Made by a program: the position numbers and the translations under genes. The notes under the pieces are model-generated. The model saw nothing but the letters and a program-made list of their open reading frames with translations, searched no databases and had not been told where the DNA came from. Below, piece by piece: positions 47,318 through 55,877 of a stretch of 64,000 nt of DNA. The stretch spans positions 186,001 to 250,000 of the forward strand of contig NZ_AP029028.1 in NCBI RefSeq assembly GCF_037076565.1. Reading direction: 5' to 3'. This DNA comes from Herbaspirillum sp. DW155. Its GTDB lineage: Bacteria; Pseudomonadota; Gammaproteobacteria; Burkholderiales; Burkholderiaceae_D. How positions within the stretch are numbered: the first letter of the stretch is position 1; every line of letters begins with the position of its first letter.

Positions 47318-48514
47318 ATGAGCAAACAACTGCAAGACGCCTACATCGTCGCCGCCACCCGTACCCCCATCGGCAAGGCGCCGCGTGGCATGTTCAAGAA
47401 CACCCGCCCGGATGACCTGCTGGTGCGTGCCATCCAGTCCGCCGTGGCGCAGGTGCCGGGACTGGATCCCAAGCTGATCGAGGACGCCATCGTCGGCTGC
47501 TCCTTCCCCGAAGGCGCACAGGGCCTGAACATGGCGCGCAATGCCGTGCTGCTGGCCGGCCTGCCCAATACCATCGGCGGCGTCACCATCAACCGCTACT
47601 GCGCCTCCGGCATCACCGCCATCGCCATGGCCGCCGACCGCATCCGCGTGGGCGAAGCCGATGTGATGATCGCGGCCGGTGCCGAATCGATGTCGATGGT
47701 GCCGATGATGGGTTTCCATCCCTCCATCAACATCAATGCCTTCAAGGATGAGAACGTCGGCATGGCCTATGGCATGGGCCTGACCGCCGAGAAGGTGGCG
47801 CAGCAGTGGAAGGTCTCGCGTGAAGCGCAGGACGAGTTCTCGCTGGCCTCGCACCAGAAGGCCATCGCCGCCCAGCAGGCCGGTGAATTCGCCGACGAGA
47901 TGACCTCGGTCGAGATCGTCGAGCGCTTCCCCAACCTGGCCACCGGCGAGATCGACATCAAGACCCGCACCGTCAGCCTGGATGAAGGTCCGCGCGCCGA
48001 TTCCAACCTGGCCGCGCTGGCCAAGTTGAAGCCCGTCTTCGCCGCCAAGGGCAGCGTCACCGCGGGCAACAGCTCGCAGACTTCCGATGGCGCCGGTGCG
48101 CTGATCATCGTCTCGGAAAAGATCCTGAAGCAATTCAACCTGACCCCGCTGGCGCGCTTCGTCTCCTTCGCCGTGCGCGGCGTGCCGCCGGAGATCATGG
48201 GCATCGGTCCGAAGGAAGCGATTCCTGCGGCGCTGAAGGCCGGTGGCCTGACGCAGGACCAGATCGACTGGATCGAATTGAACGAAGCCTTCGCTGCGCA
48301 AGCATTGGCGGTCATCGGCGACCTCGGCCTGGACCCGAGCAAGGTCAACCCCATGGGCGGCGCCATTGCCCTGGGCCACCCGCTTGGGGCCACCGGTGCC
48401 ATCCGTGCGGCCACCGCCATCCATGCACTGCGCCGCAAGAACCTGAAGTACGGCATGGTGACCATGTGCGTGGGCACCGGCATGGGTGCTGCTGGCATCT
48501 TCGAACGCGTCTGA
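47318..48514 (+). CDS. fadA: Acetyl-CoA C-acyltransferase (beta-oxidation thiolase)
   Basis: Cleaves 3-ketoacyl-CoA to acetyl-CoA and a shortened acyl-CoA. The 398-residue thiolase has the nucleophilic Cys95 in NRYCASGI, His in GHPLGATG, and the C-terminal MCVGTGMGAAGIFERV. AAGGAG lies 8 bp before ATG 47318. It is the partner of the upstream FadN-type protein, like the fadNA pair of Bacillus. A strong terminator follows. Confidence 0.94.
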   Translation: MSKQLQDAYIVAATRTPIGKAPRGMFKNTRPDDLLVRAIQSAVAQVPGLDPKLIEDAIVGCSFPEGAQGLNMARNAVLLAGLPNTIGGVTINRYCASGITAIAMAADRIRVGEADVMIAAGAESMSMVPMMGFHPSININAFKDENVGMAYGMGLTAEKVAQQWKVSREAQDEFSLASHQKAIAAQQAGEFADEMTSVEIVERFPNLATGEIDIKTRTVSLDEGPRADSNLAALAKLKPVFAAKGSVTAGNSSQTSDGAGALIIVSEKILKQFNLTPLARFVSFAVRGVPPEIMGIGPKEAIPAALKAGGLTQDQIDWIELNEAFAAQALAVIGDLGLDPSKVNPMGGAIALGHPLGATGAIRAATAIHALRRKNLKYGMVTMCVGTGMGAAGIFERV

Positions 48515-48537
48515 TCGGCGCCCGCAAGGCCTGATGC

Positions 48538-48571
48538 AAAAGCCGCACTGCTCACGCCGTGCGGCTTTTTT
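48538..48571 (+). terminator. Terminator of the fadN-fadA unit
   Basis: An 11-bp stem AAAAGCCGCAC / GTGCGGCTTTT (48538-48548 with 48559-48569) followed by further T. Confidence 0.9.
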
Positions 48572-48579
48572 CATGAACC

Positions 48580-48610
48580 TTATAAATCATTTATAACATT
48601 CATAACATTC
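48580..48610 (+). promoter_or_regulatory. Perfect palindrome and tandem repeat upstream of the enoyl-CoA hydratase gene
   Basis: TTATAAAT-C-ATTTATAA (48580-48596) is a perfect 17-bp palindrome. It runs into two abutting copies of ATAACATTC (48593-48601 and 48602-48610), ending just before the AAGGAG Shine-Dalgarno. AT-rich promoter or operator; the protein that binds it is unknown. Confidence 0.45.
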
Positions 48611-48626
48611 AAGGAGACCTGTGCAG

Positions 48627-49391
48627 ATGGATATCCAGCTCACCAAGGCCGATGGCATCCTGACCATCCACTTCGACCGCGAAGACAAGAAGAACGCCAT
48701 CACCGCCGCCATGTACCAGCAACTGGCCGATGCCTTGAAGGACGCCGAGACCGACAGCGCGGTACGCGCCATCCTCTTCACCGGCAAGCCGAAAGCCTTC
48801 TCGGCGGGCAACGATCTGGAAGACTTCCTGAAGAATCCGCCCAAGACCCAGGACGCGCCGGTATTCCAGTTCCTGTGGCAGATCAGCCATGCCGCCAAGC
48901 CCATCGTGGCGGCGGTTTCGGGCGTGGCTGTCGGCATCGGCACAACGCTGCTTCTGCATTGCGATCTGGTGTATGCGGCCGACAACGCCAGATTTTCGAT
49001 GCCCTTCACGCAACTGGGTTTGTGCCCGGAAGCCGCGTCTTCGCTGCTGTTGCCGCATATCGCGGGGTACCAGCGCGCGGCCGAGAAGTTGTTGCTGGGC
49101 GAAGCCTTCGGCGCAGACGAAGCCTGCCAGATGGGTGTGGTCAATCGCGTGCTGCCGCTGGAGGAATTGCTGCCCTACGCGCAGCAGCAGGCGGCCAGGC
49201 TGGCGGCATTGCCGGCTGCGTCGATCCGGGTGACCAAGCAGTTGATGAAGAAGAACCGCGTGACGGCGACCGAGCAGCAGATGGTGGCCGAGATCGAGCA
49301 CTTCTCGCGCATGCTGACCGCGCCGGAAGCGAAGGAAGCCTTCACCGCCTTCTTTGAGAAGCGCAAACCTGATTTCACGCAGTTTGCATGA
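48627..49391 (+). CDS. Enoyl-CoA hydratase/isomerase family protein
   Basis: A 254-residue crotonase. The oxyanion-hole segments are GKPKAFSAGNDLEDFL and AAVSGVAVGIGTTLLLHCD, and FSMPFTQLGLCPEAASS follows. It resembles enoyl-CoA hydratases and delta3,delta2-enoyl-CoA isomerases. A stand-alone crotonase beside a FadN-type enzyme could be an auxiliary isomerase for unsaturated fatty acids. ATG 48627 lies 10 bp after AAGGAG; GTG 48621, 4 bp after, is an alternative start in the same frame. It has its own promoter region after the fadA terminator. Confidence 0.9.
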   Translation: MDIQLTKADGILTIHFDREDKKNAITAAMYQQLADALKDAETDSAVRAILFTGKPKAFSAGNDLEDFLKNPPKTQDAPVFQFLWQISHAAKPIVAAVSGVAVGIGTTLLLHCDLVYAADNARFSMPFTQLGLCPEAASSLLLPHIAGYQRAAEKLLLGEAFGADEACQMGVVNRVLPLEELLPYAQQQAARLAALPAASIRVTKQLMKKNRVTATEQQMVAEIEHFSRMLTAPEAKEAFTAFFEKRKPDFTQFA

Positions 49392-49418
49392 GCGCGCGTG
49401 ACGGCGGGCCCGCCGCCG

Positions 49419-49562
49419 TCATTTCCAGCTGCGCTTGCCGGAAGCAATCACCTCCACCGGTTCCGCCCGCTGTTCATACGGATGGCGCAGCACGATACGG
49501 CTGGCGAATTTCTCGATGCCGATCTCATCCTCCAGCATGCGCTCCATCAGTTCCTGAAACAT
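49419..49562 (-). pseudogene. C-terminal fragment of a probable Lrp/AsnC-type regulator
   Basis: A 47-codon minus-strand frame starting at ATG 49562 reads MFQELMERMLEDEIGIEKFA, then SRIVLRHPYEQRAEPVEVI and a short basic end. It reads like real protein, not a shadow. The GIEKFASRIVLR pattern resembles the last strands of the Lrp/AsnC ligand-binding domain. No helix-turn-helix or upstream part is present; the frame closes at 49599. It lies 78 bp from the 3' end of the HAD gene on the same strand. The family assignment is tentative. Confidence 0.35.
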
Positions 49563-49640
49563 CCCGACCGTCGGTATCGGTCGAAGCGGTAGCAGGCATC
49601 ATGAGTCCCGTCGTCGTGGCTGCGCAGGCATGCGCATTCA

Positions 49641-50306
49641 TCAAAGGCCCACCAGGCCGGCCAGCTCGCGGAAATCCGTCAGCCGGCTCACGCCATAGCC
49701 GTCGCAGTACGGTTCGTGGTTGCGATCGATGAAGGCCTTGCCCATGAAACCGAGATCGGCCGCCGTCATATGGTCGTAGCGGAAGCTCGAGGAGCAATGC
49801 ACCATCTCTTCAGGACCGCAGCCGAGCTGGTCGAACATGTATTCGAAGGCCTGTGCCCGCGGCTTGTAGGCTTGCGCTTCCTCGGCGGTATAGACCGCAT
49901 GGAAAGGCGCTTTCAGATGCGCCACGCTGTGCGGGATCAGGTCGATCATGGAGTTCGACAGGATCACCAGCGGGATGTGCGGGGCAATCTTTTCCAGGGT
50001 TTCCACCACATGCGGATGCGGTTGCCAGGTCGCCACGGCGGCATACACTGCCTGCGCATCGCTGGCGCGGTATTCCACGCCGTGGGCGTGACAGGCGCGC
50101 TGGAGGGAGTTTTCGACGACATCGAAGAAAGGCTTCCACGCACCCAGCACTTCATCGAGACGATAGAAGCGGAAGCTTTCCAGGAAGGCGGGCATGCGTT
50201 TTTCATCGACGCGATCGGCGAAAAGCCTGCGGGCGGTCGGACCCATTTCAGAGTTGATGAGGGTGCCGTAGCAATCGAAACTGATGAACTTGGGCTTGAA
50301 AGTCAT
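49641..50306 (-). CDS. Haloacid dehalogenase type II (HAD superfamily)
   Basis: A 221-residue HAD hydrolase. Nucleophile Asp11 is in ISFDCYGTL, motif II Ser in LVILSNSMID, motif III Lys in EAQAYKPRAQAF, and motif IV in HCSSSFRYDHMTAADLGF. The last matches the conserved end of L-2-haloacid dehalogenases, though many such proteins have other substrates. ATG 50306 is chosen for its AAGGAG Shine-Dalgarno; upstream in-frame codons read as noise. It is divergent from a deleted FAD oxidoreductase gene, suggesting they once formed a catabolic locus. Confidence 0.88.
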   Translation of the reverse strand: MTFKPKFISFDCYGTLINSEMGPTARRLFADRVDEKRMPAFLESFRFYRLDEVLGAWKPFFDVVENSLQRACHAHGVEYRASDAQAVYAAVATWQPHPHVVETLEKIAPHIPLVILSNSMIDLIPHSVAHLKAPFHAVYTAEEAQAYKPRAQAFEYMFDQLGCGPEEMVHCSSSFRYDHMTAADLGFMGKAFIDRNHEPYCDGYGVSRLTDFRELAGLVGL

Positions 50307-50645
50307 TTGGTCAGACTCCTTCGTTGGTGATGGAAGAAGTATGGCTGTCTGCCTCCAACAATTGATGCTTATTGACGTGTTCCCGGAGCAGCTTCTACTT
50401 TTCAGCCCAGGGTTTCCGGCATTTTGCACGGCAGCCCTGCGCCGATGCCGGATCGATGCGGGCTAGTCAGCCTGACGTCAGCAATGGCGCCTCCGGAAGC
50501 GGATGCGGAGCATTAATGCAGGCTTAATGGTGAATTCAATGAGCATTAATCTGCGTTCATCGAGCGAAGGCCATAATCCATGCGAACCCGTCGCGCCCCA
50601 TTCCTGCCGGATGACGTGGCCGCTGACTCTCTCATGGAGCCCGTG
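50307..50645. other. Divergent regulatory region between the HAD gene and the FAD oxidoreductase remnant
   Basis: About 340 bp with no gene. Near the oxidoreductase end it contains two copies of GAGCATTAAT at 50508-50517 and 50541-50550, spaced 33 bp start to start. The first forms part of the palindrome GCATTAATGC. No clear promoter hexamers were assigned. Confidence 0.5.
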
Positions 50646-51089
50646 ATGCAAATGAAGTCGTATTGGCTGGATACTTCCCCCTCCTTCGTCACTCAGGCCG
50701 ACAGCCTGCCCGAGGGTGGCTGCGACGTCGTGGTGGTCGGTGGCGGCATCACCGGCTCGGCCGCAGCGCTGGCCCTGGCGCGCAAGGGGGCCAGGGTGGT
50801 GGTGTGCGAGGCGGACATCGTGGGCGGCGCCGCATCGGGGCGCAATGGCGGCATGTGCAACAACGGCTTCGCTCAGGATTACGCCGCGCTGTCACAGCAG
50901 CTCGGGACCGAGCGGGCCAATCTTCTCTACCGCGCCTTCGATGCCGGGGTCGATACAGTGGAACGGCTGGTGCGGGAAGAGGCCATCGATTGCCACTTCG
51001 ACTGGCCGGCCATTCCGGGCCATTTCGGCAGGCCCTGGTTCCTGCCCGTGGTCGGTGCCTGGTATCGGCTCAAGGACTGGTTGCAATGA
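50646..51089 (+). pseudogene. FAD-dependent oxidoreductase (DAO family) with large internal deletion
   Basis: The first 115-120 residues are a normal DAO-family start: YWLDTSPSFVTQADSLPEGG, the dinucleotide motif VVVVGGGITGSAAALALARK, then GGAASGRNGGMCNNGF and VERLVREEAIDCHF. The sequence then jumps directly to DWPAIPGHFGRPWFLPVVGA and YRLKDWLQ, which looks like the C-terminal tail of the same family. Full-length members have about 430 residues, so roughly 280 central codons are gone, in frame, leaving 147. Substrate domain and most of the FAD site are missing, so the product should be inactive. Its last 20 bp overlap the convergent GGDEF gene. ATG 50646 has GGAG upstream. Confidence 0.75.
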
Positions 51090-52236
51090 CGCTGGCCGGG
51101 CGCATGGCCACCCGGTCACGCCCCGCCCGCTTGGCCTCATACAGCGCTGCATCGGCAAGGGCCATCAGGTTTTCCAGCGCAAGACCGGCGGTGCCATAGA
51201 GGCTGACGCCCACGCTGAGGCTCACGGCGTCGGGGGTGGGAAAGGCCTTGTGGGCCACATGCGCAAAGGCTTGTCGCAAGCGCTCGCCGGTCTGCTCGAC
51301 CTCTTCTTCGCGCACGTTCTGCAAGAGGATCACGAATTCATCACCGCCCAGCCGGGCCGCCAGCGCATCGGCAGGCAAGGCCTCGCGCAGCAGGTCGCTG
51401 AAGGCTTGCAGCAGCTTGTCACCGGCTGCATGGCCGTGCAGGTCGTTGACCTGCTTGAAGTTGTCGATATCGATCAGCAGCAGGGCTCCGGGATGCGCCT
51501 GACTGGCCTGCGCCAGCAGCACCGGCGCCCGCTCCTGCAGCGCGCGCCGGTTCAACAGCCCCGTCAGCGGATCGCGTGCGGCCAGTTGTCCGATGCGTTC
51601 TTCGCGGCGATGGCGCTCGGTGCCGGTCATCGACAGTGCGATCAGCATCACTGCCATCGATCCCTCTACCAGCGAAATCTGGATGAGGGTGCCGCCAAAC
51701 GCGGCCAGGTCGACGAAGGCGCCCAGCACCAGCGCCGATATCGCCTTGGCCAGATAGAACGCCCCATGCACCAGCAACACATAGCGCAACTGCGCCGCGC
51801 CCACGCTCAGGGACGCGCCATGCGGACGCAGCAGGCTGCTGGCACGCAAGGTGAGAGCCGCGATCATCAGCGACTGCAGGCCCAGCATCACGCGCGACCA
51901 CCAGGCGTGCGTCGGCAGCAGCAACATCAGCAGCCATAGCAGCGCGATGAGCCACCATGCGCGTGAGATGCGGGTGCGCGTGAACCACGCCACCCCGGCC
52001 AGAAAGCAGGCATGGGCGGCGATCAGCAGGCCATTGGCGAACCAGATGCCGATCAGCAGATAGCCGCGCGAGCGCAGCAGTGCCAGGAAGGAGCCGACCG
52101 TGATGATGGCAAAACCGCTGCTCCACAGCAGCAGCGAGCGCTCCCGCACGCTGACCCATTCGATGGTGAGGTAGAGCGCAGCGGCCGCAGCCAGCGCAAT
52201 GGTGAGGATGAGCAGAGTGGAGGGGTCGAGAGCCAT
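51070..52236 (-). CDS. Membrane-bound diguanylate cyclase (GGDEF)
   Basis: Makes cyclic di-GMP from two GTP. The 388-residue protein has about six hydrophobic segments in residues 1-210 and a GGDEF domain at about 225-380 (DPLTGLLNRRAL, LLIDIDNFKQVNDLHGHAAG, ARLGGDEFVILL). The intact GGDEF motif implies activity. The RxxD inhibitory site five residues before GGDEF is absent (LPAD at that position), so product feedback inhibition is not expected. The membrane sensor is unclassified. It is convergent with, and overlaps by 20 bp, the FAD oxidoreductase remnant. Confidence 0.92.
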   Translation of the reverse strand: MALDPSTLLILTIALAAAAALYLTIEWVSVRERSLLLWSSGFAIITVGSFLALLRSRGYLLIGIWFANGLLIAAHACFLAGVAWFTRTRISRAWWLIALLWLLMLLLPTHAWWSRVMLGLQSLMIAALTLRASSLLRPHGASLSVGAAQLRYVLLVHGAFYLAKAISALVLGAFVDLAAFGGTLIQISLVEGSMAVMLIALSMTGTERHRREERIGQLAARDPLTGLLNRRALQERAPVLLAQASQAHPGALLLIDIDNFKQVNDLHGHAAGDKLLQAFSDLLREALPADALAARLGGDEFVILLQNVREEEVEQTGERLRQAFAHVAHKAFPTPDAVSLSVGVSLYGTAGLALENLMALADAALYEAKRAGRDRVAMRPASVIATSP

Positions 52237-52325
52237 GACAGGAGCAGCGCCAATTTTGCCGCGCAGGAAAAAACCGCTCCCATTCTAGCCCGCATCACCC
52301 GGCGCGGGCGCTCACGCCAGTGCGA

Positions 52326-52517
52326 TCAGTCCTGACCCGATTGGCCCCCGGCCGCTGGCGTGGCAGGCGCTGAGGGGGCGGCGGTGTCGGTGAGCTCTGC
52401 CTGTTGCGGTGAGAATTGCGGGAGTTTCCTGTTGATCAGGGGCAAGTTCTGACGTTCGCTGCCATCCGGCATGACGGCCTGCTCGGCCGATAACCAGTTG
52501 CCATTGTCTTGTGGCAT
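52326..52517 (-). CDS. Small hypothetical protein
   Basis: A 63-residue frame beginning MPQDNGNWLSAEQAVMPDGS with GGGAG before the ATG. It is hydrophilic, with a Pro/Ala-rich C-terminal tail, and has no signal peptide, Cys or recognised domain. It lies 89 bp upstream of the GGDEF gene on the same strand and is divergent from the GGDEF-EAL gene. The Shine-Dalgarno and plausible composition support it weakly; function unknown. Confidence 0.45.
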   Translation of the reverse strand: MPQDNGNWLSAEQAVMPDGSERQNLPLINRKLPQFSPQQAELTDTAAPSAPATPAAGGQSGQD

Positions 52518-52735
52518 GAGATTCTCCCAGTGTCGAAAAAGGCGTAAGCAGCCTGCAGCTTGTCTCTTCCATGCCAAGAACTCGTTGATACATCTCAATG
52601 GCTCATTGTTTTCACGGTAATTCTTCTCGTTCAATGGATAATACCGGCGACCGCCAGCGGCTCCTTGGTCAGGGATGCTACGGTTCTGCCGCGCCGCTCG
52701 GCGGGCAGCGCAGACGGGGACGACGGGATAGGGAT

Positions 52736-54745
52736 GTGAACGACTTCAAGACAGAAACAAACGCCAGAGACCAGGCATCCATACTTGCATTGCGACAACT
52801 GATCCGTGCCGACCAGCTGACGGCGGCGCGACATACCGTCATGCTCTCGATCCCGGTGGCCTTCGTGTTGAGCGCGATCTCGACCTTCGTGGCCTGGCAC
52901 TCGGGCAAGCTGTGGATCGCGCTGGCGTGGCTGGCCTGTGCCACGCTGGTCAATCTGGTGCGCATTCCGCTGTGCCGCCTCTCGCCACAACGCGTGGCGC
53001 AGCTGGTGCCATGGATGCACCCGCGCGGCGAGCCGCTCAGCGAAGCTGAGGTCGTGGAACTGAATCTGCGCCTGCATTGGGTGCTGGCGCTGGTCTCGGG
53101 CGTCGCATGGGCGGGCATGCCGTGGCTGAGCGAGGGCTACACCACGCCGGAGACGCTGTTCTACCTCACCTGCGTGTGCGGCATCACGGCCGGTGCGGTC
53201 ACGCACGGGTTTGCCTTCTCCCGCATTCCCATCAGCTTCATCACGCCGCCCTTGCTGTCGGTGATCTTCTGCCTGTTCGCCTTCGAGCGCACGCCGACCC
53301 GTCTGGCGCTGGGGACCACTGCGGTGATCTACCTGGCTGGCCTGATTCGCGGCGCCCTCGTCGGCGAGAACATGTTCGCGCGGGCCTGCGCCCTCAAGAA
53401 TGAAGCGACCACGGCCAACCGGGCACTGGCCGTGGCGCACGAGGATCTGCGCCAGTTTGCCAACCGCATGCAGTACCAGGCCGAGCATGATCTGCTGACC
53501 GACCTGCTGGACCGCGCCGGCTTCATGCAGGTGGCTACGCAGGTGATGGCGCGCCACCCGCAGCTATGCCTGATGTTCCTGGACCTGGATGGCTTCAAGG
53601 TCATCAACGATGCCTATGGTCACGAAGCCGGTGACCAGGTACTGATCGAAGTGGCGCGGCGCCTGCAGGCCAGCCTGCCTGAGCAGGCCACGCTGGCGCG
53701 TCTGGGCGGCGATGAATTCGTGATCCTGTATCCCGTCGGTGCGCATGCGGAGCTTCCCGAGCAGGTGGCGCAGCGGCTCATCGAGGTCATCCGCCAGCCG
53801 TTCGCGCGGCTGGCCCATCGCCACATTGGCCTGAGCCTGGGGATCTACCTGTCGCGCGGCGACGATATCAACGAGATGCTGGTTTGCTCGGACGCCGCCA
53901 TGTATGAGGCCAAACGCCGTGGCCGCAATCAGTTCTACGTCTTCAACGACACGCTGGACGCGCATCTGCAGATGAAGCGAGACGTCGAGCGCGAACTGGC
54001 GCAAGCGCTGGCCGATGGTCAGTTGCAGCTCTGGTTCCAGCCCATCGTCCGCGACGGCGGCCTTGCCCTCGATGGCTTCGAAGCCCTGGTGCGCTGGACC
54101 CATCCGCGGCATGGGCCCATCGCACCGCCGGACCTCATCGAGATTGCGGCGCTGGCGGGTTTGTCGGAAGAACTGCTGCGCTTCATCATGGGTGAAGTGG
54201 CGCAGATGATCCGCTTCATGCAAGACAATGGCCGTGATGACCTGCGGGTGTCGATGAACATCTCGCCGCGCGAAATGGAACGCATCGTCATCGAGGATCT
54301 GGTGGTGGCGACCTTGCAGCGCCAGAACCTGCCCGCGCACATGTTGGAGATCGAGATCACCGAAGAGACCGCCATCGACCTGCAGGCCGCCACCGAGACC
54401 CTGGCAGCACTGGCCCTGCACGGCGTGAGCATTGCCATCGATGACTTCGGCGTGGGCTATTCCTCGCTGGGTTTCCTGCGTCAGATGCAGGTCTCGCGCG
54501 TGAAGATCGATCGCAGCTTCGTCACCGGCCTGGCCGACAAGACCGAGAACCAGGCGCTGGTGTCGGCCGTGCTGCAGCTGGCAGCCTCCTTCGGTTTCCA
54601 GGTGGTGGCCGAAGGGGTGGAGAGTGCGCAGGACCTGGCGATTCTGCAATCCATGCAATGTCATGCAATGCAAGGTCACTATTTCGCCGAGCCCATGCCG
54701 GCGCACCTGGCGCGCCAGCACGTACTGACATTCGCGCATGTTTGA
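52736..54745 (+). CDS. Membrane GGDEF-EAL protein (c-di-GMP synthesis/degradation)
   Basis: A 669-residue inner-membrane protein with hydrophobic segments in about residues 30-230, a GGDEF domain at about 250-415 (HDLLTDLLDRAGF, LDLDGFKVINDAYGHEAGD, ARLGGDEFVIL) and an EAL domain at about 430-660. The EAL domain has DGFEALVRWTHP, MNISPREM, EITEETAI, IDDFGVGYSSLGFL, RVKIDRSFV and VVAEGVES. Both catalytic motifs are intact, so it could make or cleave c-di-GMP; such tandem proteins are often net phosphodiesterases. GTG 52736 (GGGATAGGGAT upstream) is preferred over ATG 52634, because the intervening residues look non-coding. Confidence 0.92.
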   Translation: MNDFKTETNARDQASILALRQLIRADQLTAARHTVMLSIPVAFVLSAISTFVAWHSGKLWIALAWLACATLVNLVRIPLCRLSPQRVAQLVPWMHPRGEPLSEAEVVELNLRLHWVLALVSGVAWAGMPWLSEGYTTPETLFYLTCVCGITAGAVTHGFAFSRIPISFITPPLLSVIFCLFAFERTPTRLALGTTAVIYLAGLIRGALVGENMFARACALKNEATTANRALAVAHEDLRQFANRMQYQAEHDLLTDLLDRAGFMQVATQVMARHPQLCLMFLDLDGFKVINDAYGHEAGDQVLIEVARRLQASLPEQATLARLGGDEFVILYPVGAHAELPEQVAQRLIEVIRQPFARLAHRHIGLSLGIYLSRGDDINEMLVCSDAAMYEAKRRGRNQFYVFNDTLDAHLQMKRDVERELAQALADGQLQLWFQPIVRDGGLALDGFEALVRWTHPRHGPIAPPDLIEIAALAGLSEELLRFIMGEVAQMIRFMQDNGRDDLRVSMNISPREMERIVIEDLVVATLQRQNLPAHMLEIEITEETAIDLQAATETLAALALHGVSIAIDDFGVGYSSLGFLRQMQVSRVKIDRSFVTGLADKTENQALVSAVLQLAASFGFQVVAEGVESAQDLAILQSMQCHAMQGHYFAEPMPAHLARQHVLTFAHV

Positions 54746-54917
54746 ATGCATGCGTGACAGGTGGCGGAACTAAACTTGAAGCAGATCAAGCTTTGTTCGC
54801 TCTGCCTGTTTTGCGGGCATTGCCGCAATTGAGTTCACCTCCGCCTGGAGATATGCTGCGACACAGCAAGCACGCATGAGTGCGTCCGGCCTCATGCGCC
54901 CCCTCCAGGAGAACGCC

Positions 54918-55877
54918 ATGTTTCCACCCACGCAGGCCACGCCTGCCGAGCGCTACGGTCAACTCATCCGCGATGCCCTGGGCGCGCAGCCGATGCGGGT
55001 CGCCGTCGTCCATCCCTGTTCTGCCGAGGCCTTGCAGGGCGCGCTGGAAGCGCGCGAAGAAGGTCTGCTGGACCCACTGCTGGTCGGGCCTGAAGCCAGG
55101 ATCCGTCAGGTCGCTGACAAAGCCGGCCTGTCTCTGGCGGGCTTGCAGATCGAGGCGGCCGAACACAGTCACGCCGCTGCGGCGCGCGCCGTCGAACTGG
55201 CCGTGCAGGGCCGTGTCGCTGCGCTCATGAAGGGCAGCCTGCACAGCGACGAACTGCTCGGTGCCGTGGTGGCATCCGGCTCCGGACTGCGCACCGAACG
55301 CCGCATCAGCCATGTCTATGCCATGGCCATTCCCACCTATGCCAAGCCGCTCATCATCACCGACGCGGCCATCAACATCGCGCCCACCCTGGCGCACAAG
55401 CGCGACATCTGCCAGAACGCCATCGACCTGCTGCACGTGATGGGTGTGCCGCGTCCGCATGTGGCGGTGCTGGCAGCGGTTGAGACGGTCAATCCGGCCA
55501 TGCCCTCGACACTGGATGCCGCGGCCCTGACGGTCATGGCCACGCGCCACCAGATCACCGGCGCGCTGGTCGATGGTCCGCTGGCCTTCGACAATGCCAT
55601 CAGCCTGCAATCGGCCAGCATCAAGCACATCGAGTCGCCGGTGGCGGGCAGTGCCGACATCCTGCTGGTACCCGACCTCGAAGCCGGCAACATGCTGGCC
55701 AAGCAATTGATCTATCTGTCCCAGGCCGAGGCCGCCGGGCTGGTCCTGGGGGCGCGCGTGCCGGTGATTCTCACCAGCCGTGCCGACAGCCTGCGGGTGC
55801 GTCTGGCCTCCTCTGCACTGGCGCGCCTGTTCGCCTCGCGCAGCAAGGTACAGGCCGTCGGCAAGGAGGCGCCATGA
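54918..55877 (+). CDS. pta: Phosphate acetyltransferase (short form)
   Basis: Interconverts acetyl-CoA and acetyl phosphate. The 319-residue protein is only the Pta/Ptb catalytic domain, without the N-terminal P-loop region of enterobacterial Pta. Features include VAALMKGSLHSDELLGAVV, RISHVYAMAIP, ITDAAINIAPTL, GALVDGPLAFDNAIS and ADILLVPDLEAGNMLAKQL. The last two motifs are typical of the branch also annotated as phosphate acetyl/butyryltransferase. ATG 54918 has AGGAG 7 bp before it. It overlaps ackA by 4 bp (ATGA), so the two are translationally coupled. Confidence 0.9.
   Translation: MFPPTQATPAERYGQLIRDALGAQPMRVAVVHPCSAEALQGALEAREEGLLDPLLVGPEARIRQVADKAGLSLAGLQIEAAEHSHAAAARAVELAVQGRVAALMKGSLHSDELLGAVVASGSGLRTERRISHVYAMAIPTYAKPLIITDAAINIAPTLAHKRDICQNAIDLLHVMGVPRPHVAVLAAVETVNPAMPSTLDAAALTVMATRHQITGALVDGPLAFDNAISLQSASIKHIESPVAGSADILLVPDLEAGNMLAKQLIYLSQAEAAGLVLGARVPVILTSRADSLRVRLASSALARLFASRSKVQAVGKEAP

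Noticed and set aside
52598-52735. Longer N-terminus for the GGDEF-EAL protein (ATG 52598 or 52634)
   Set aside because: The extra residues are Arg/Gly-rich noise with no membrane or signal character; GTG 52736 has a better placed purine-rich sequence.
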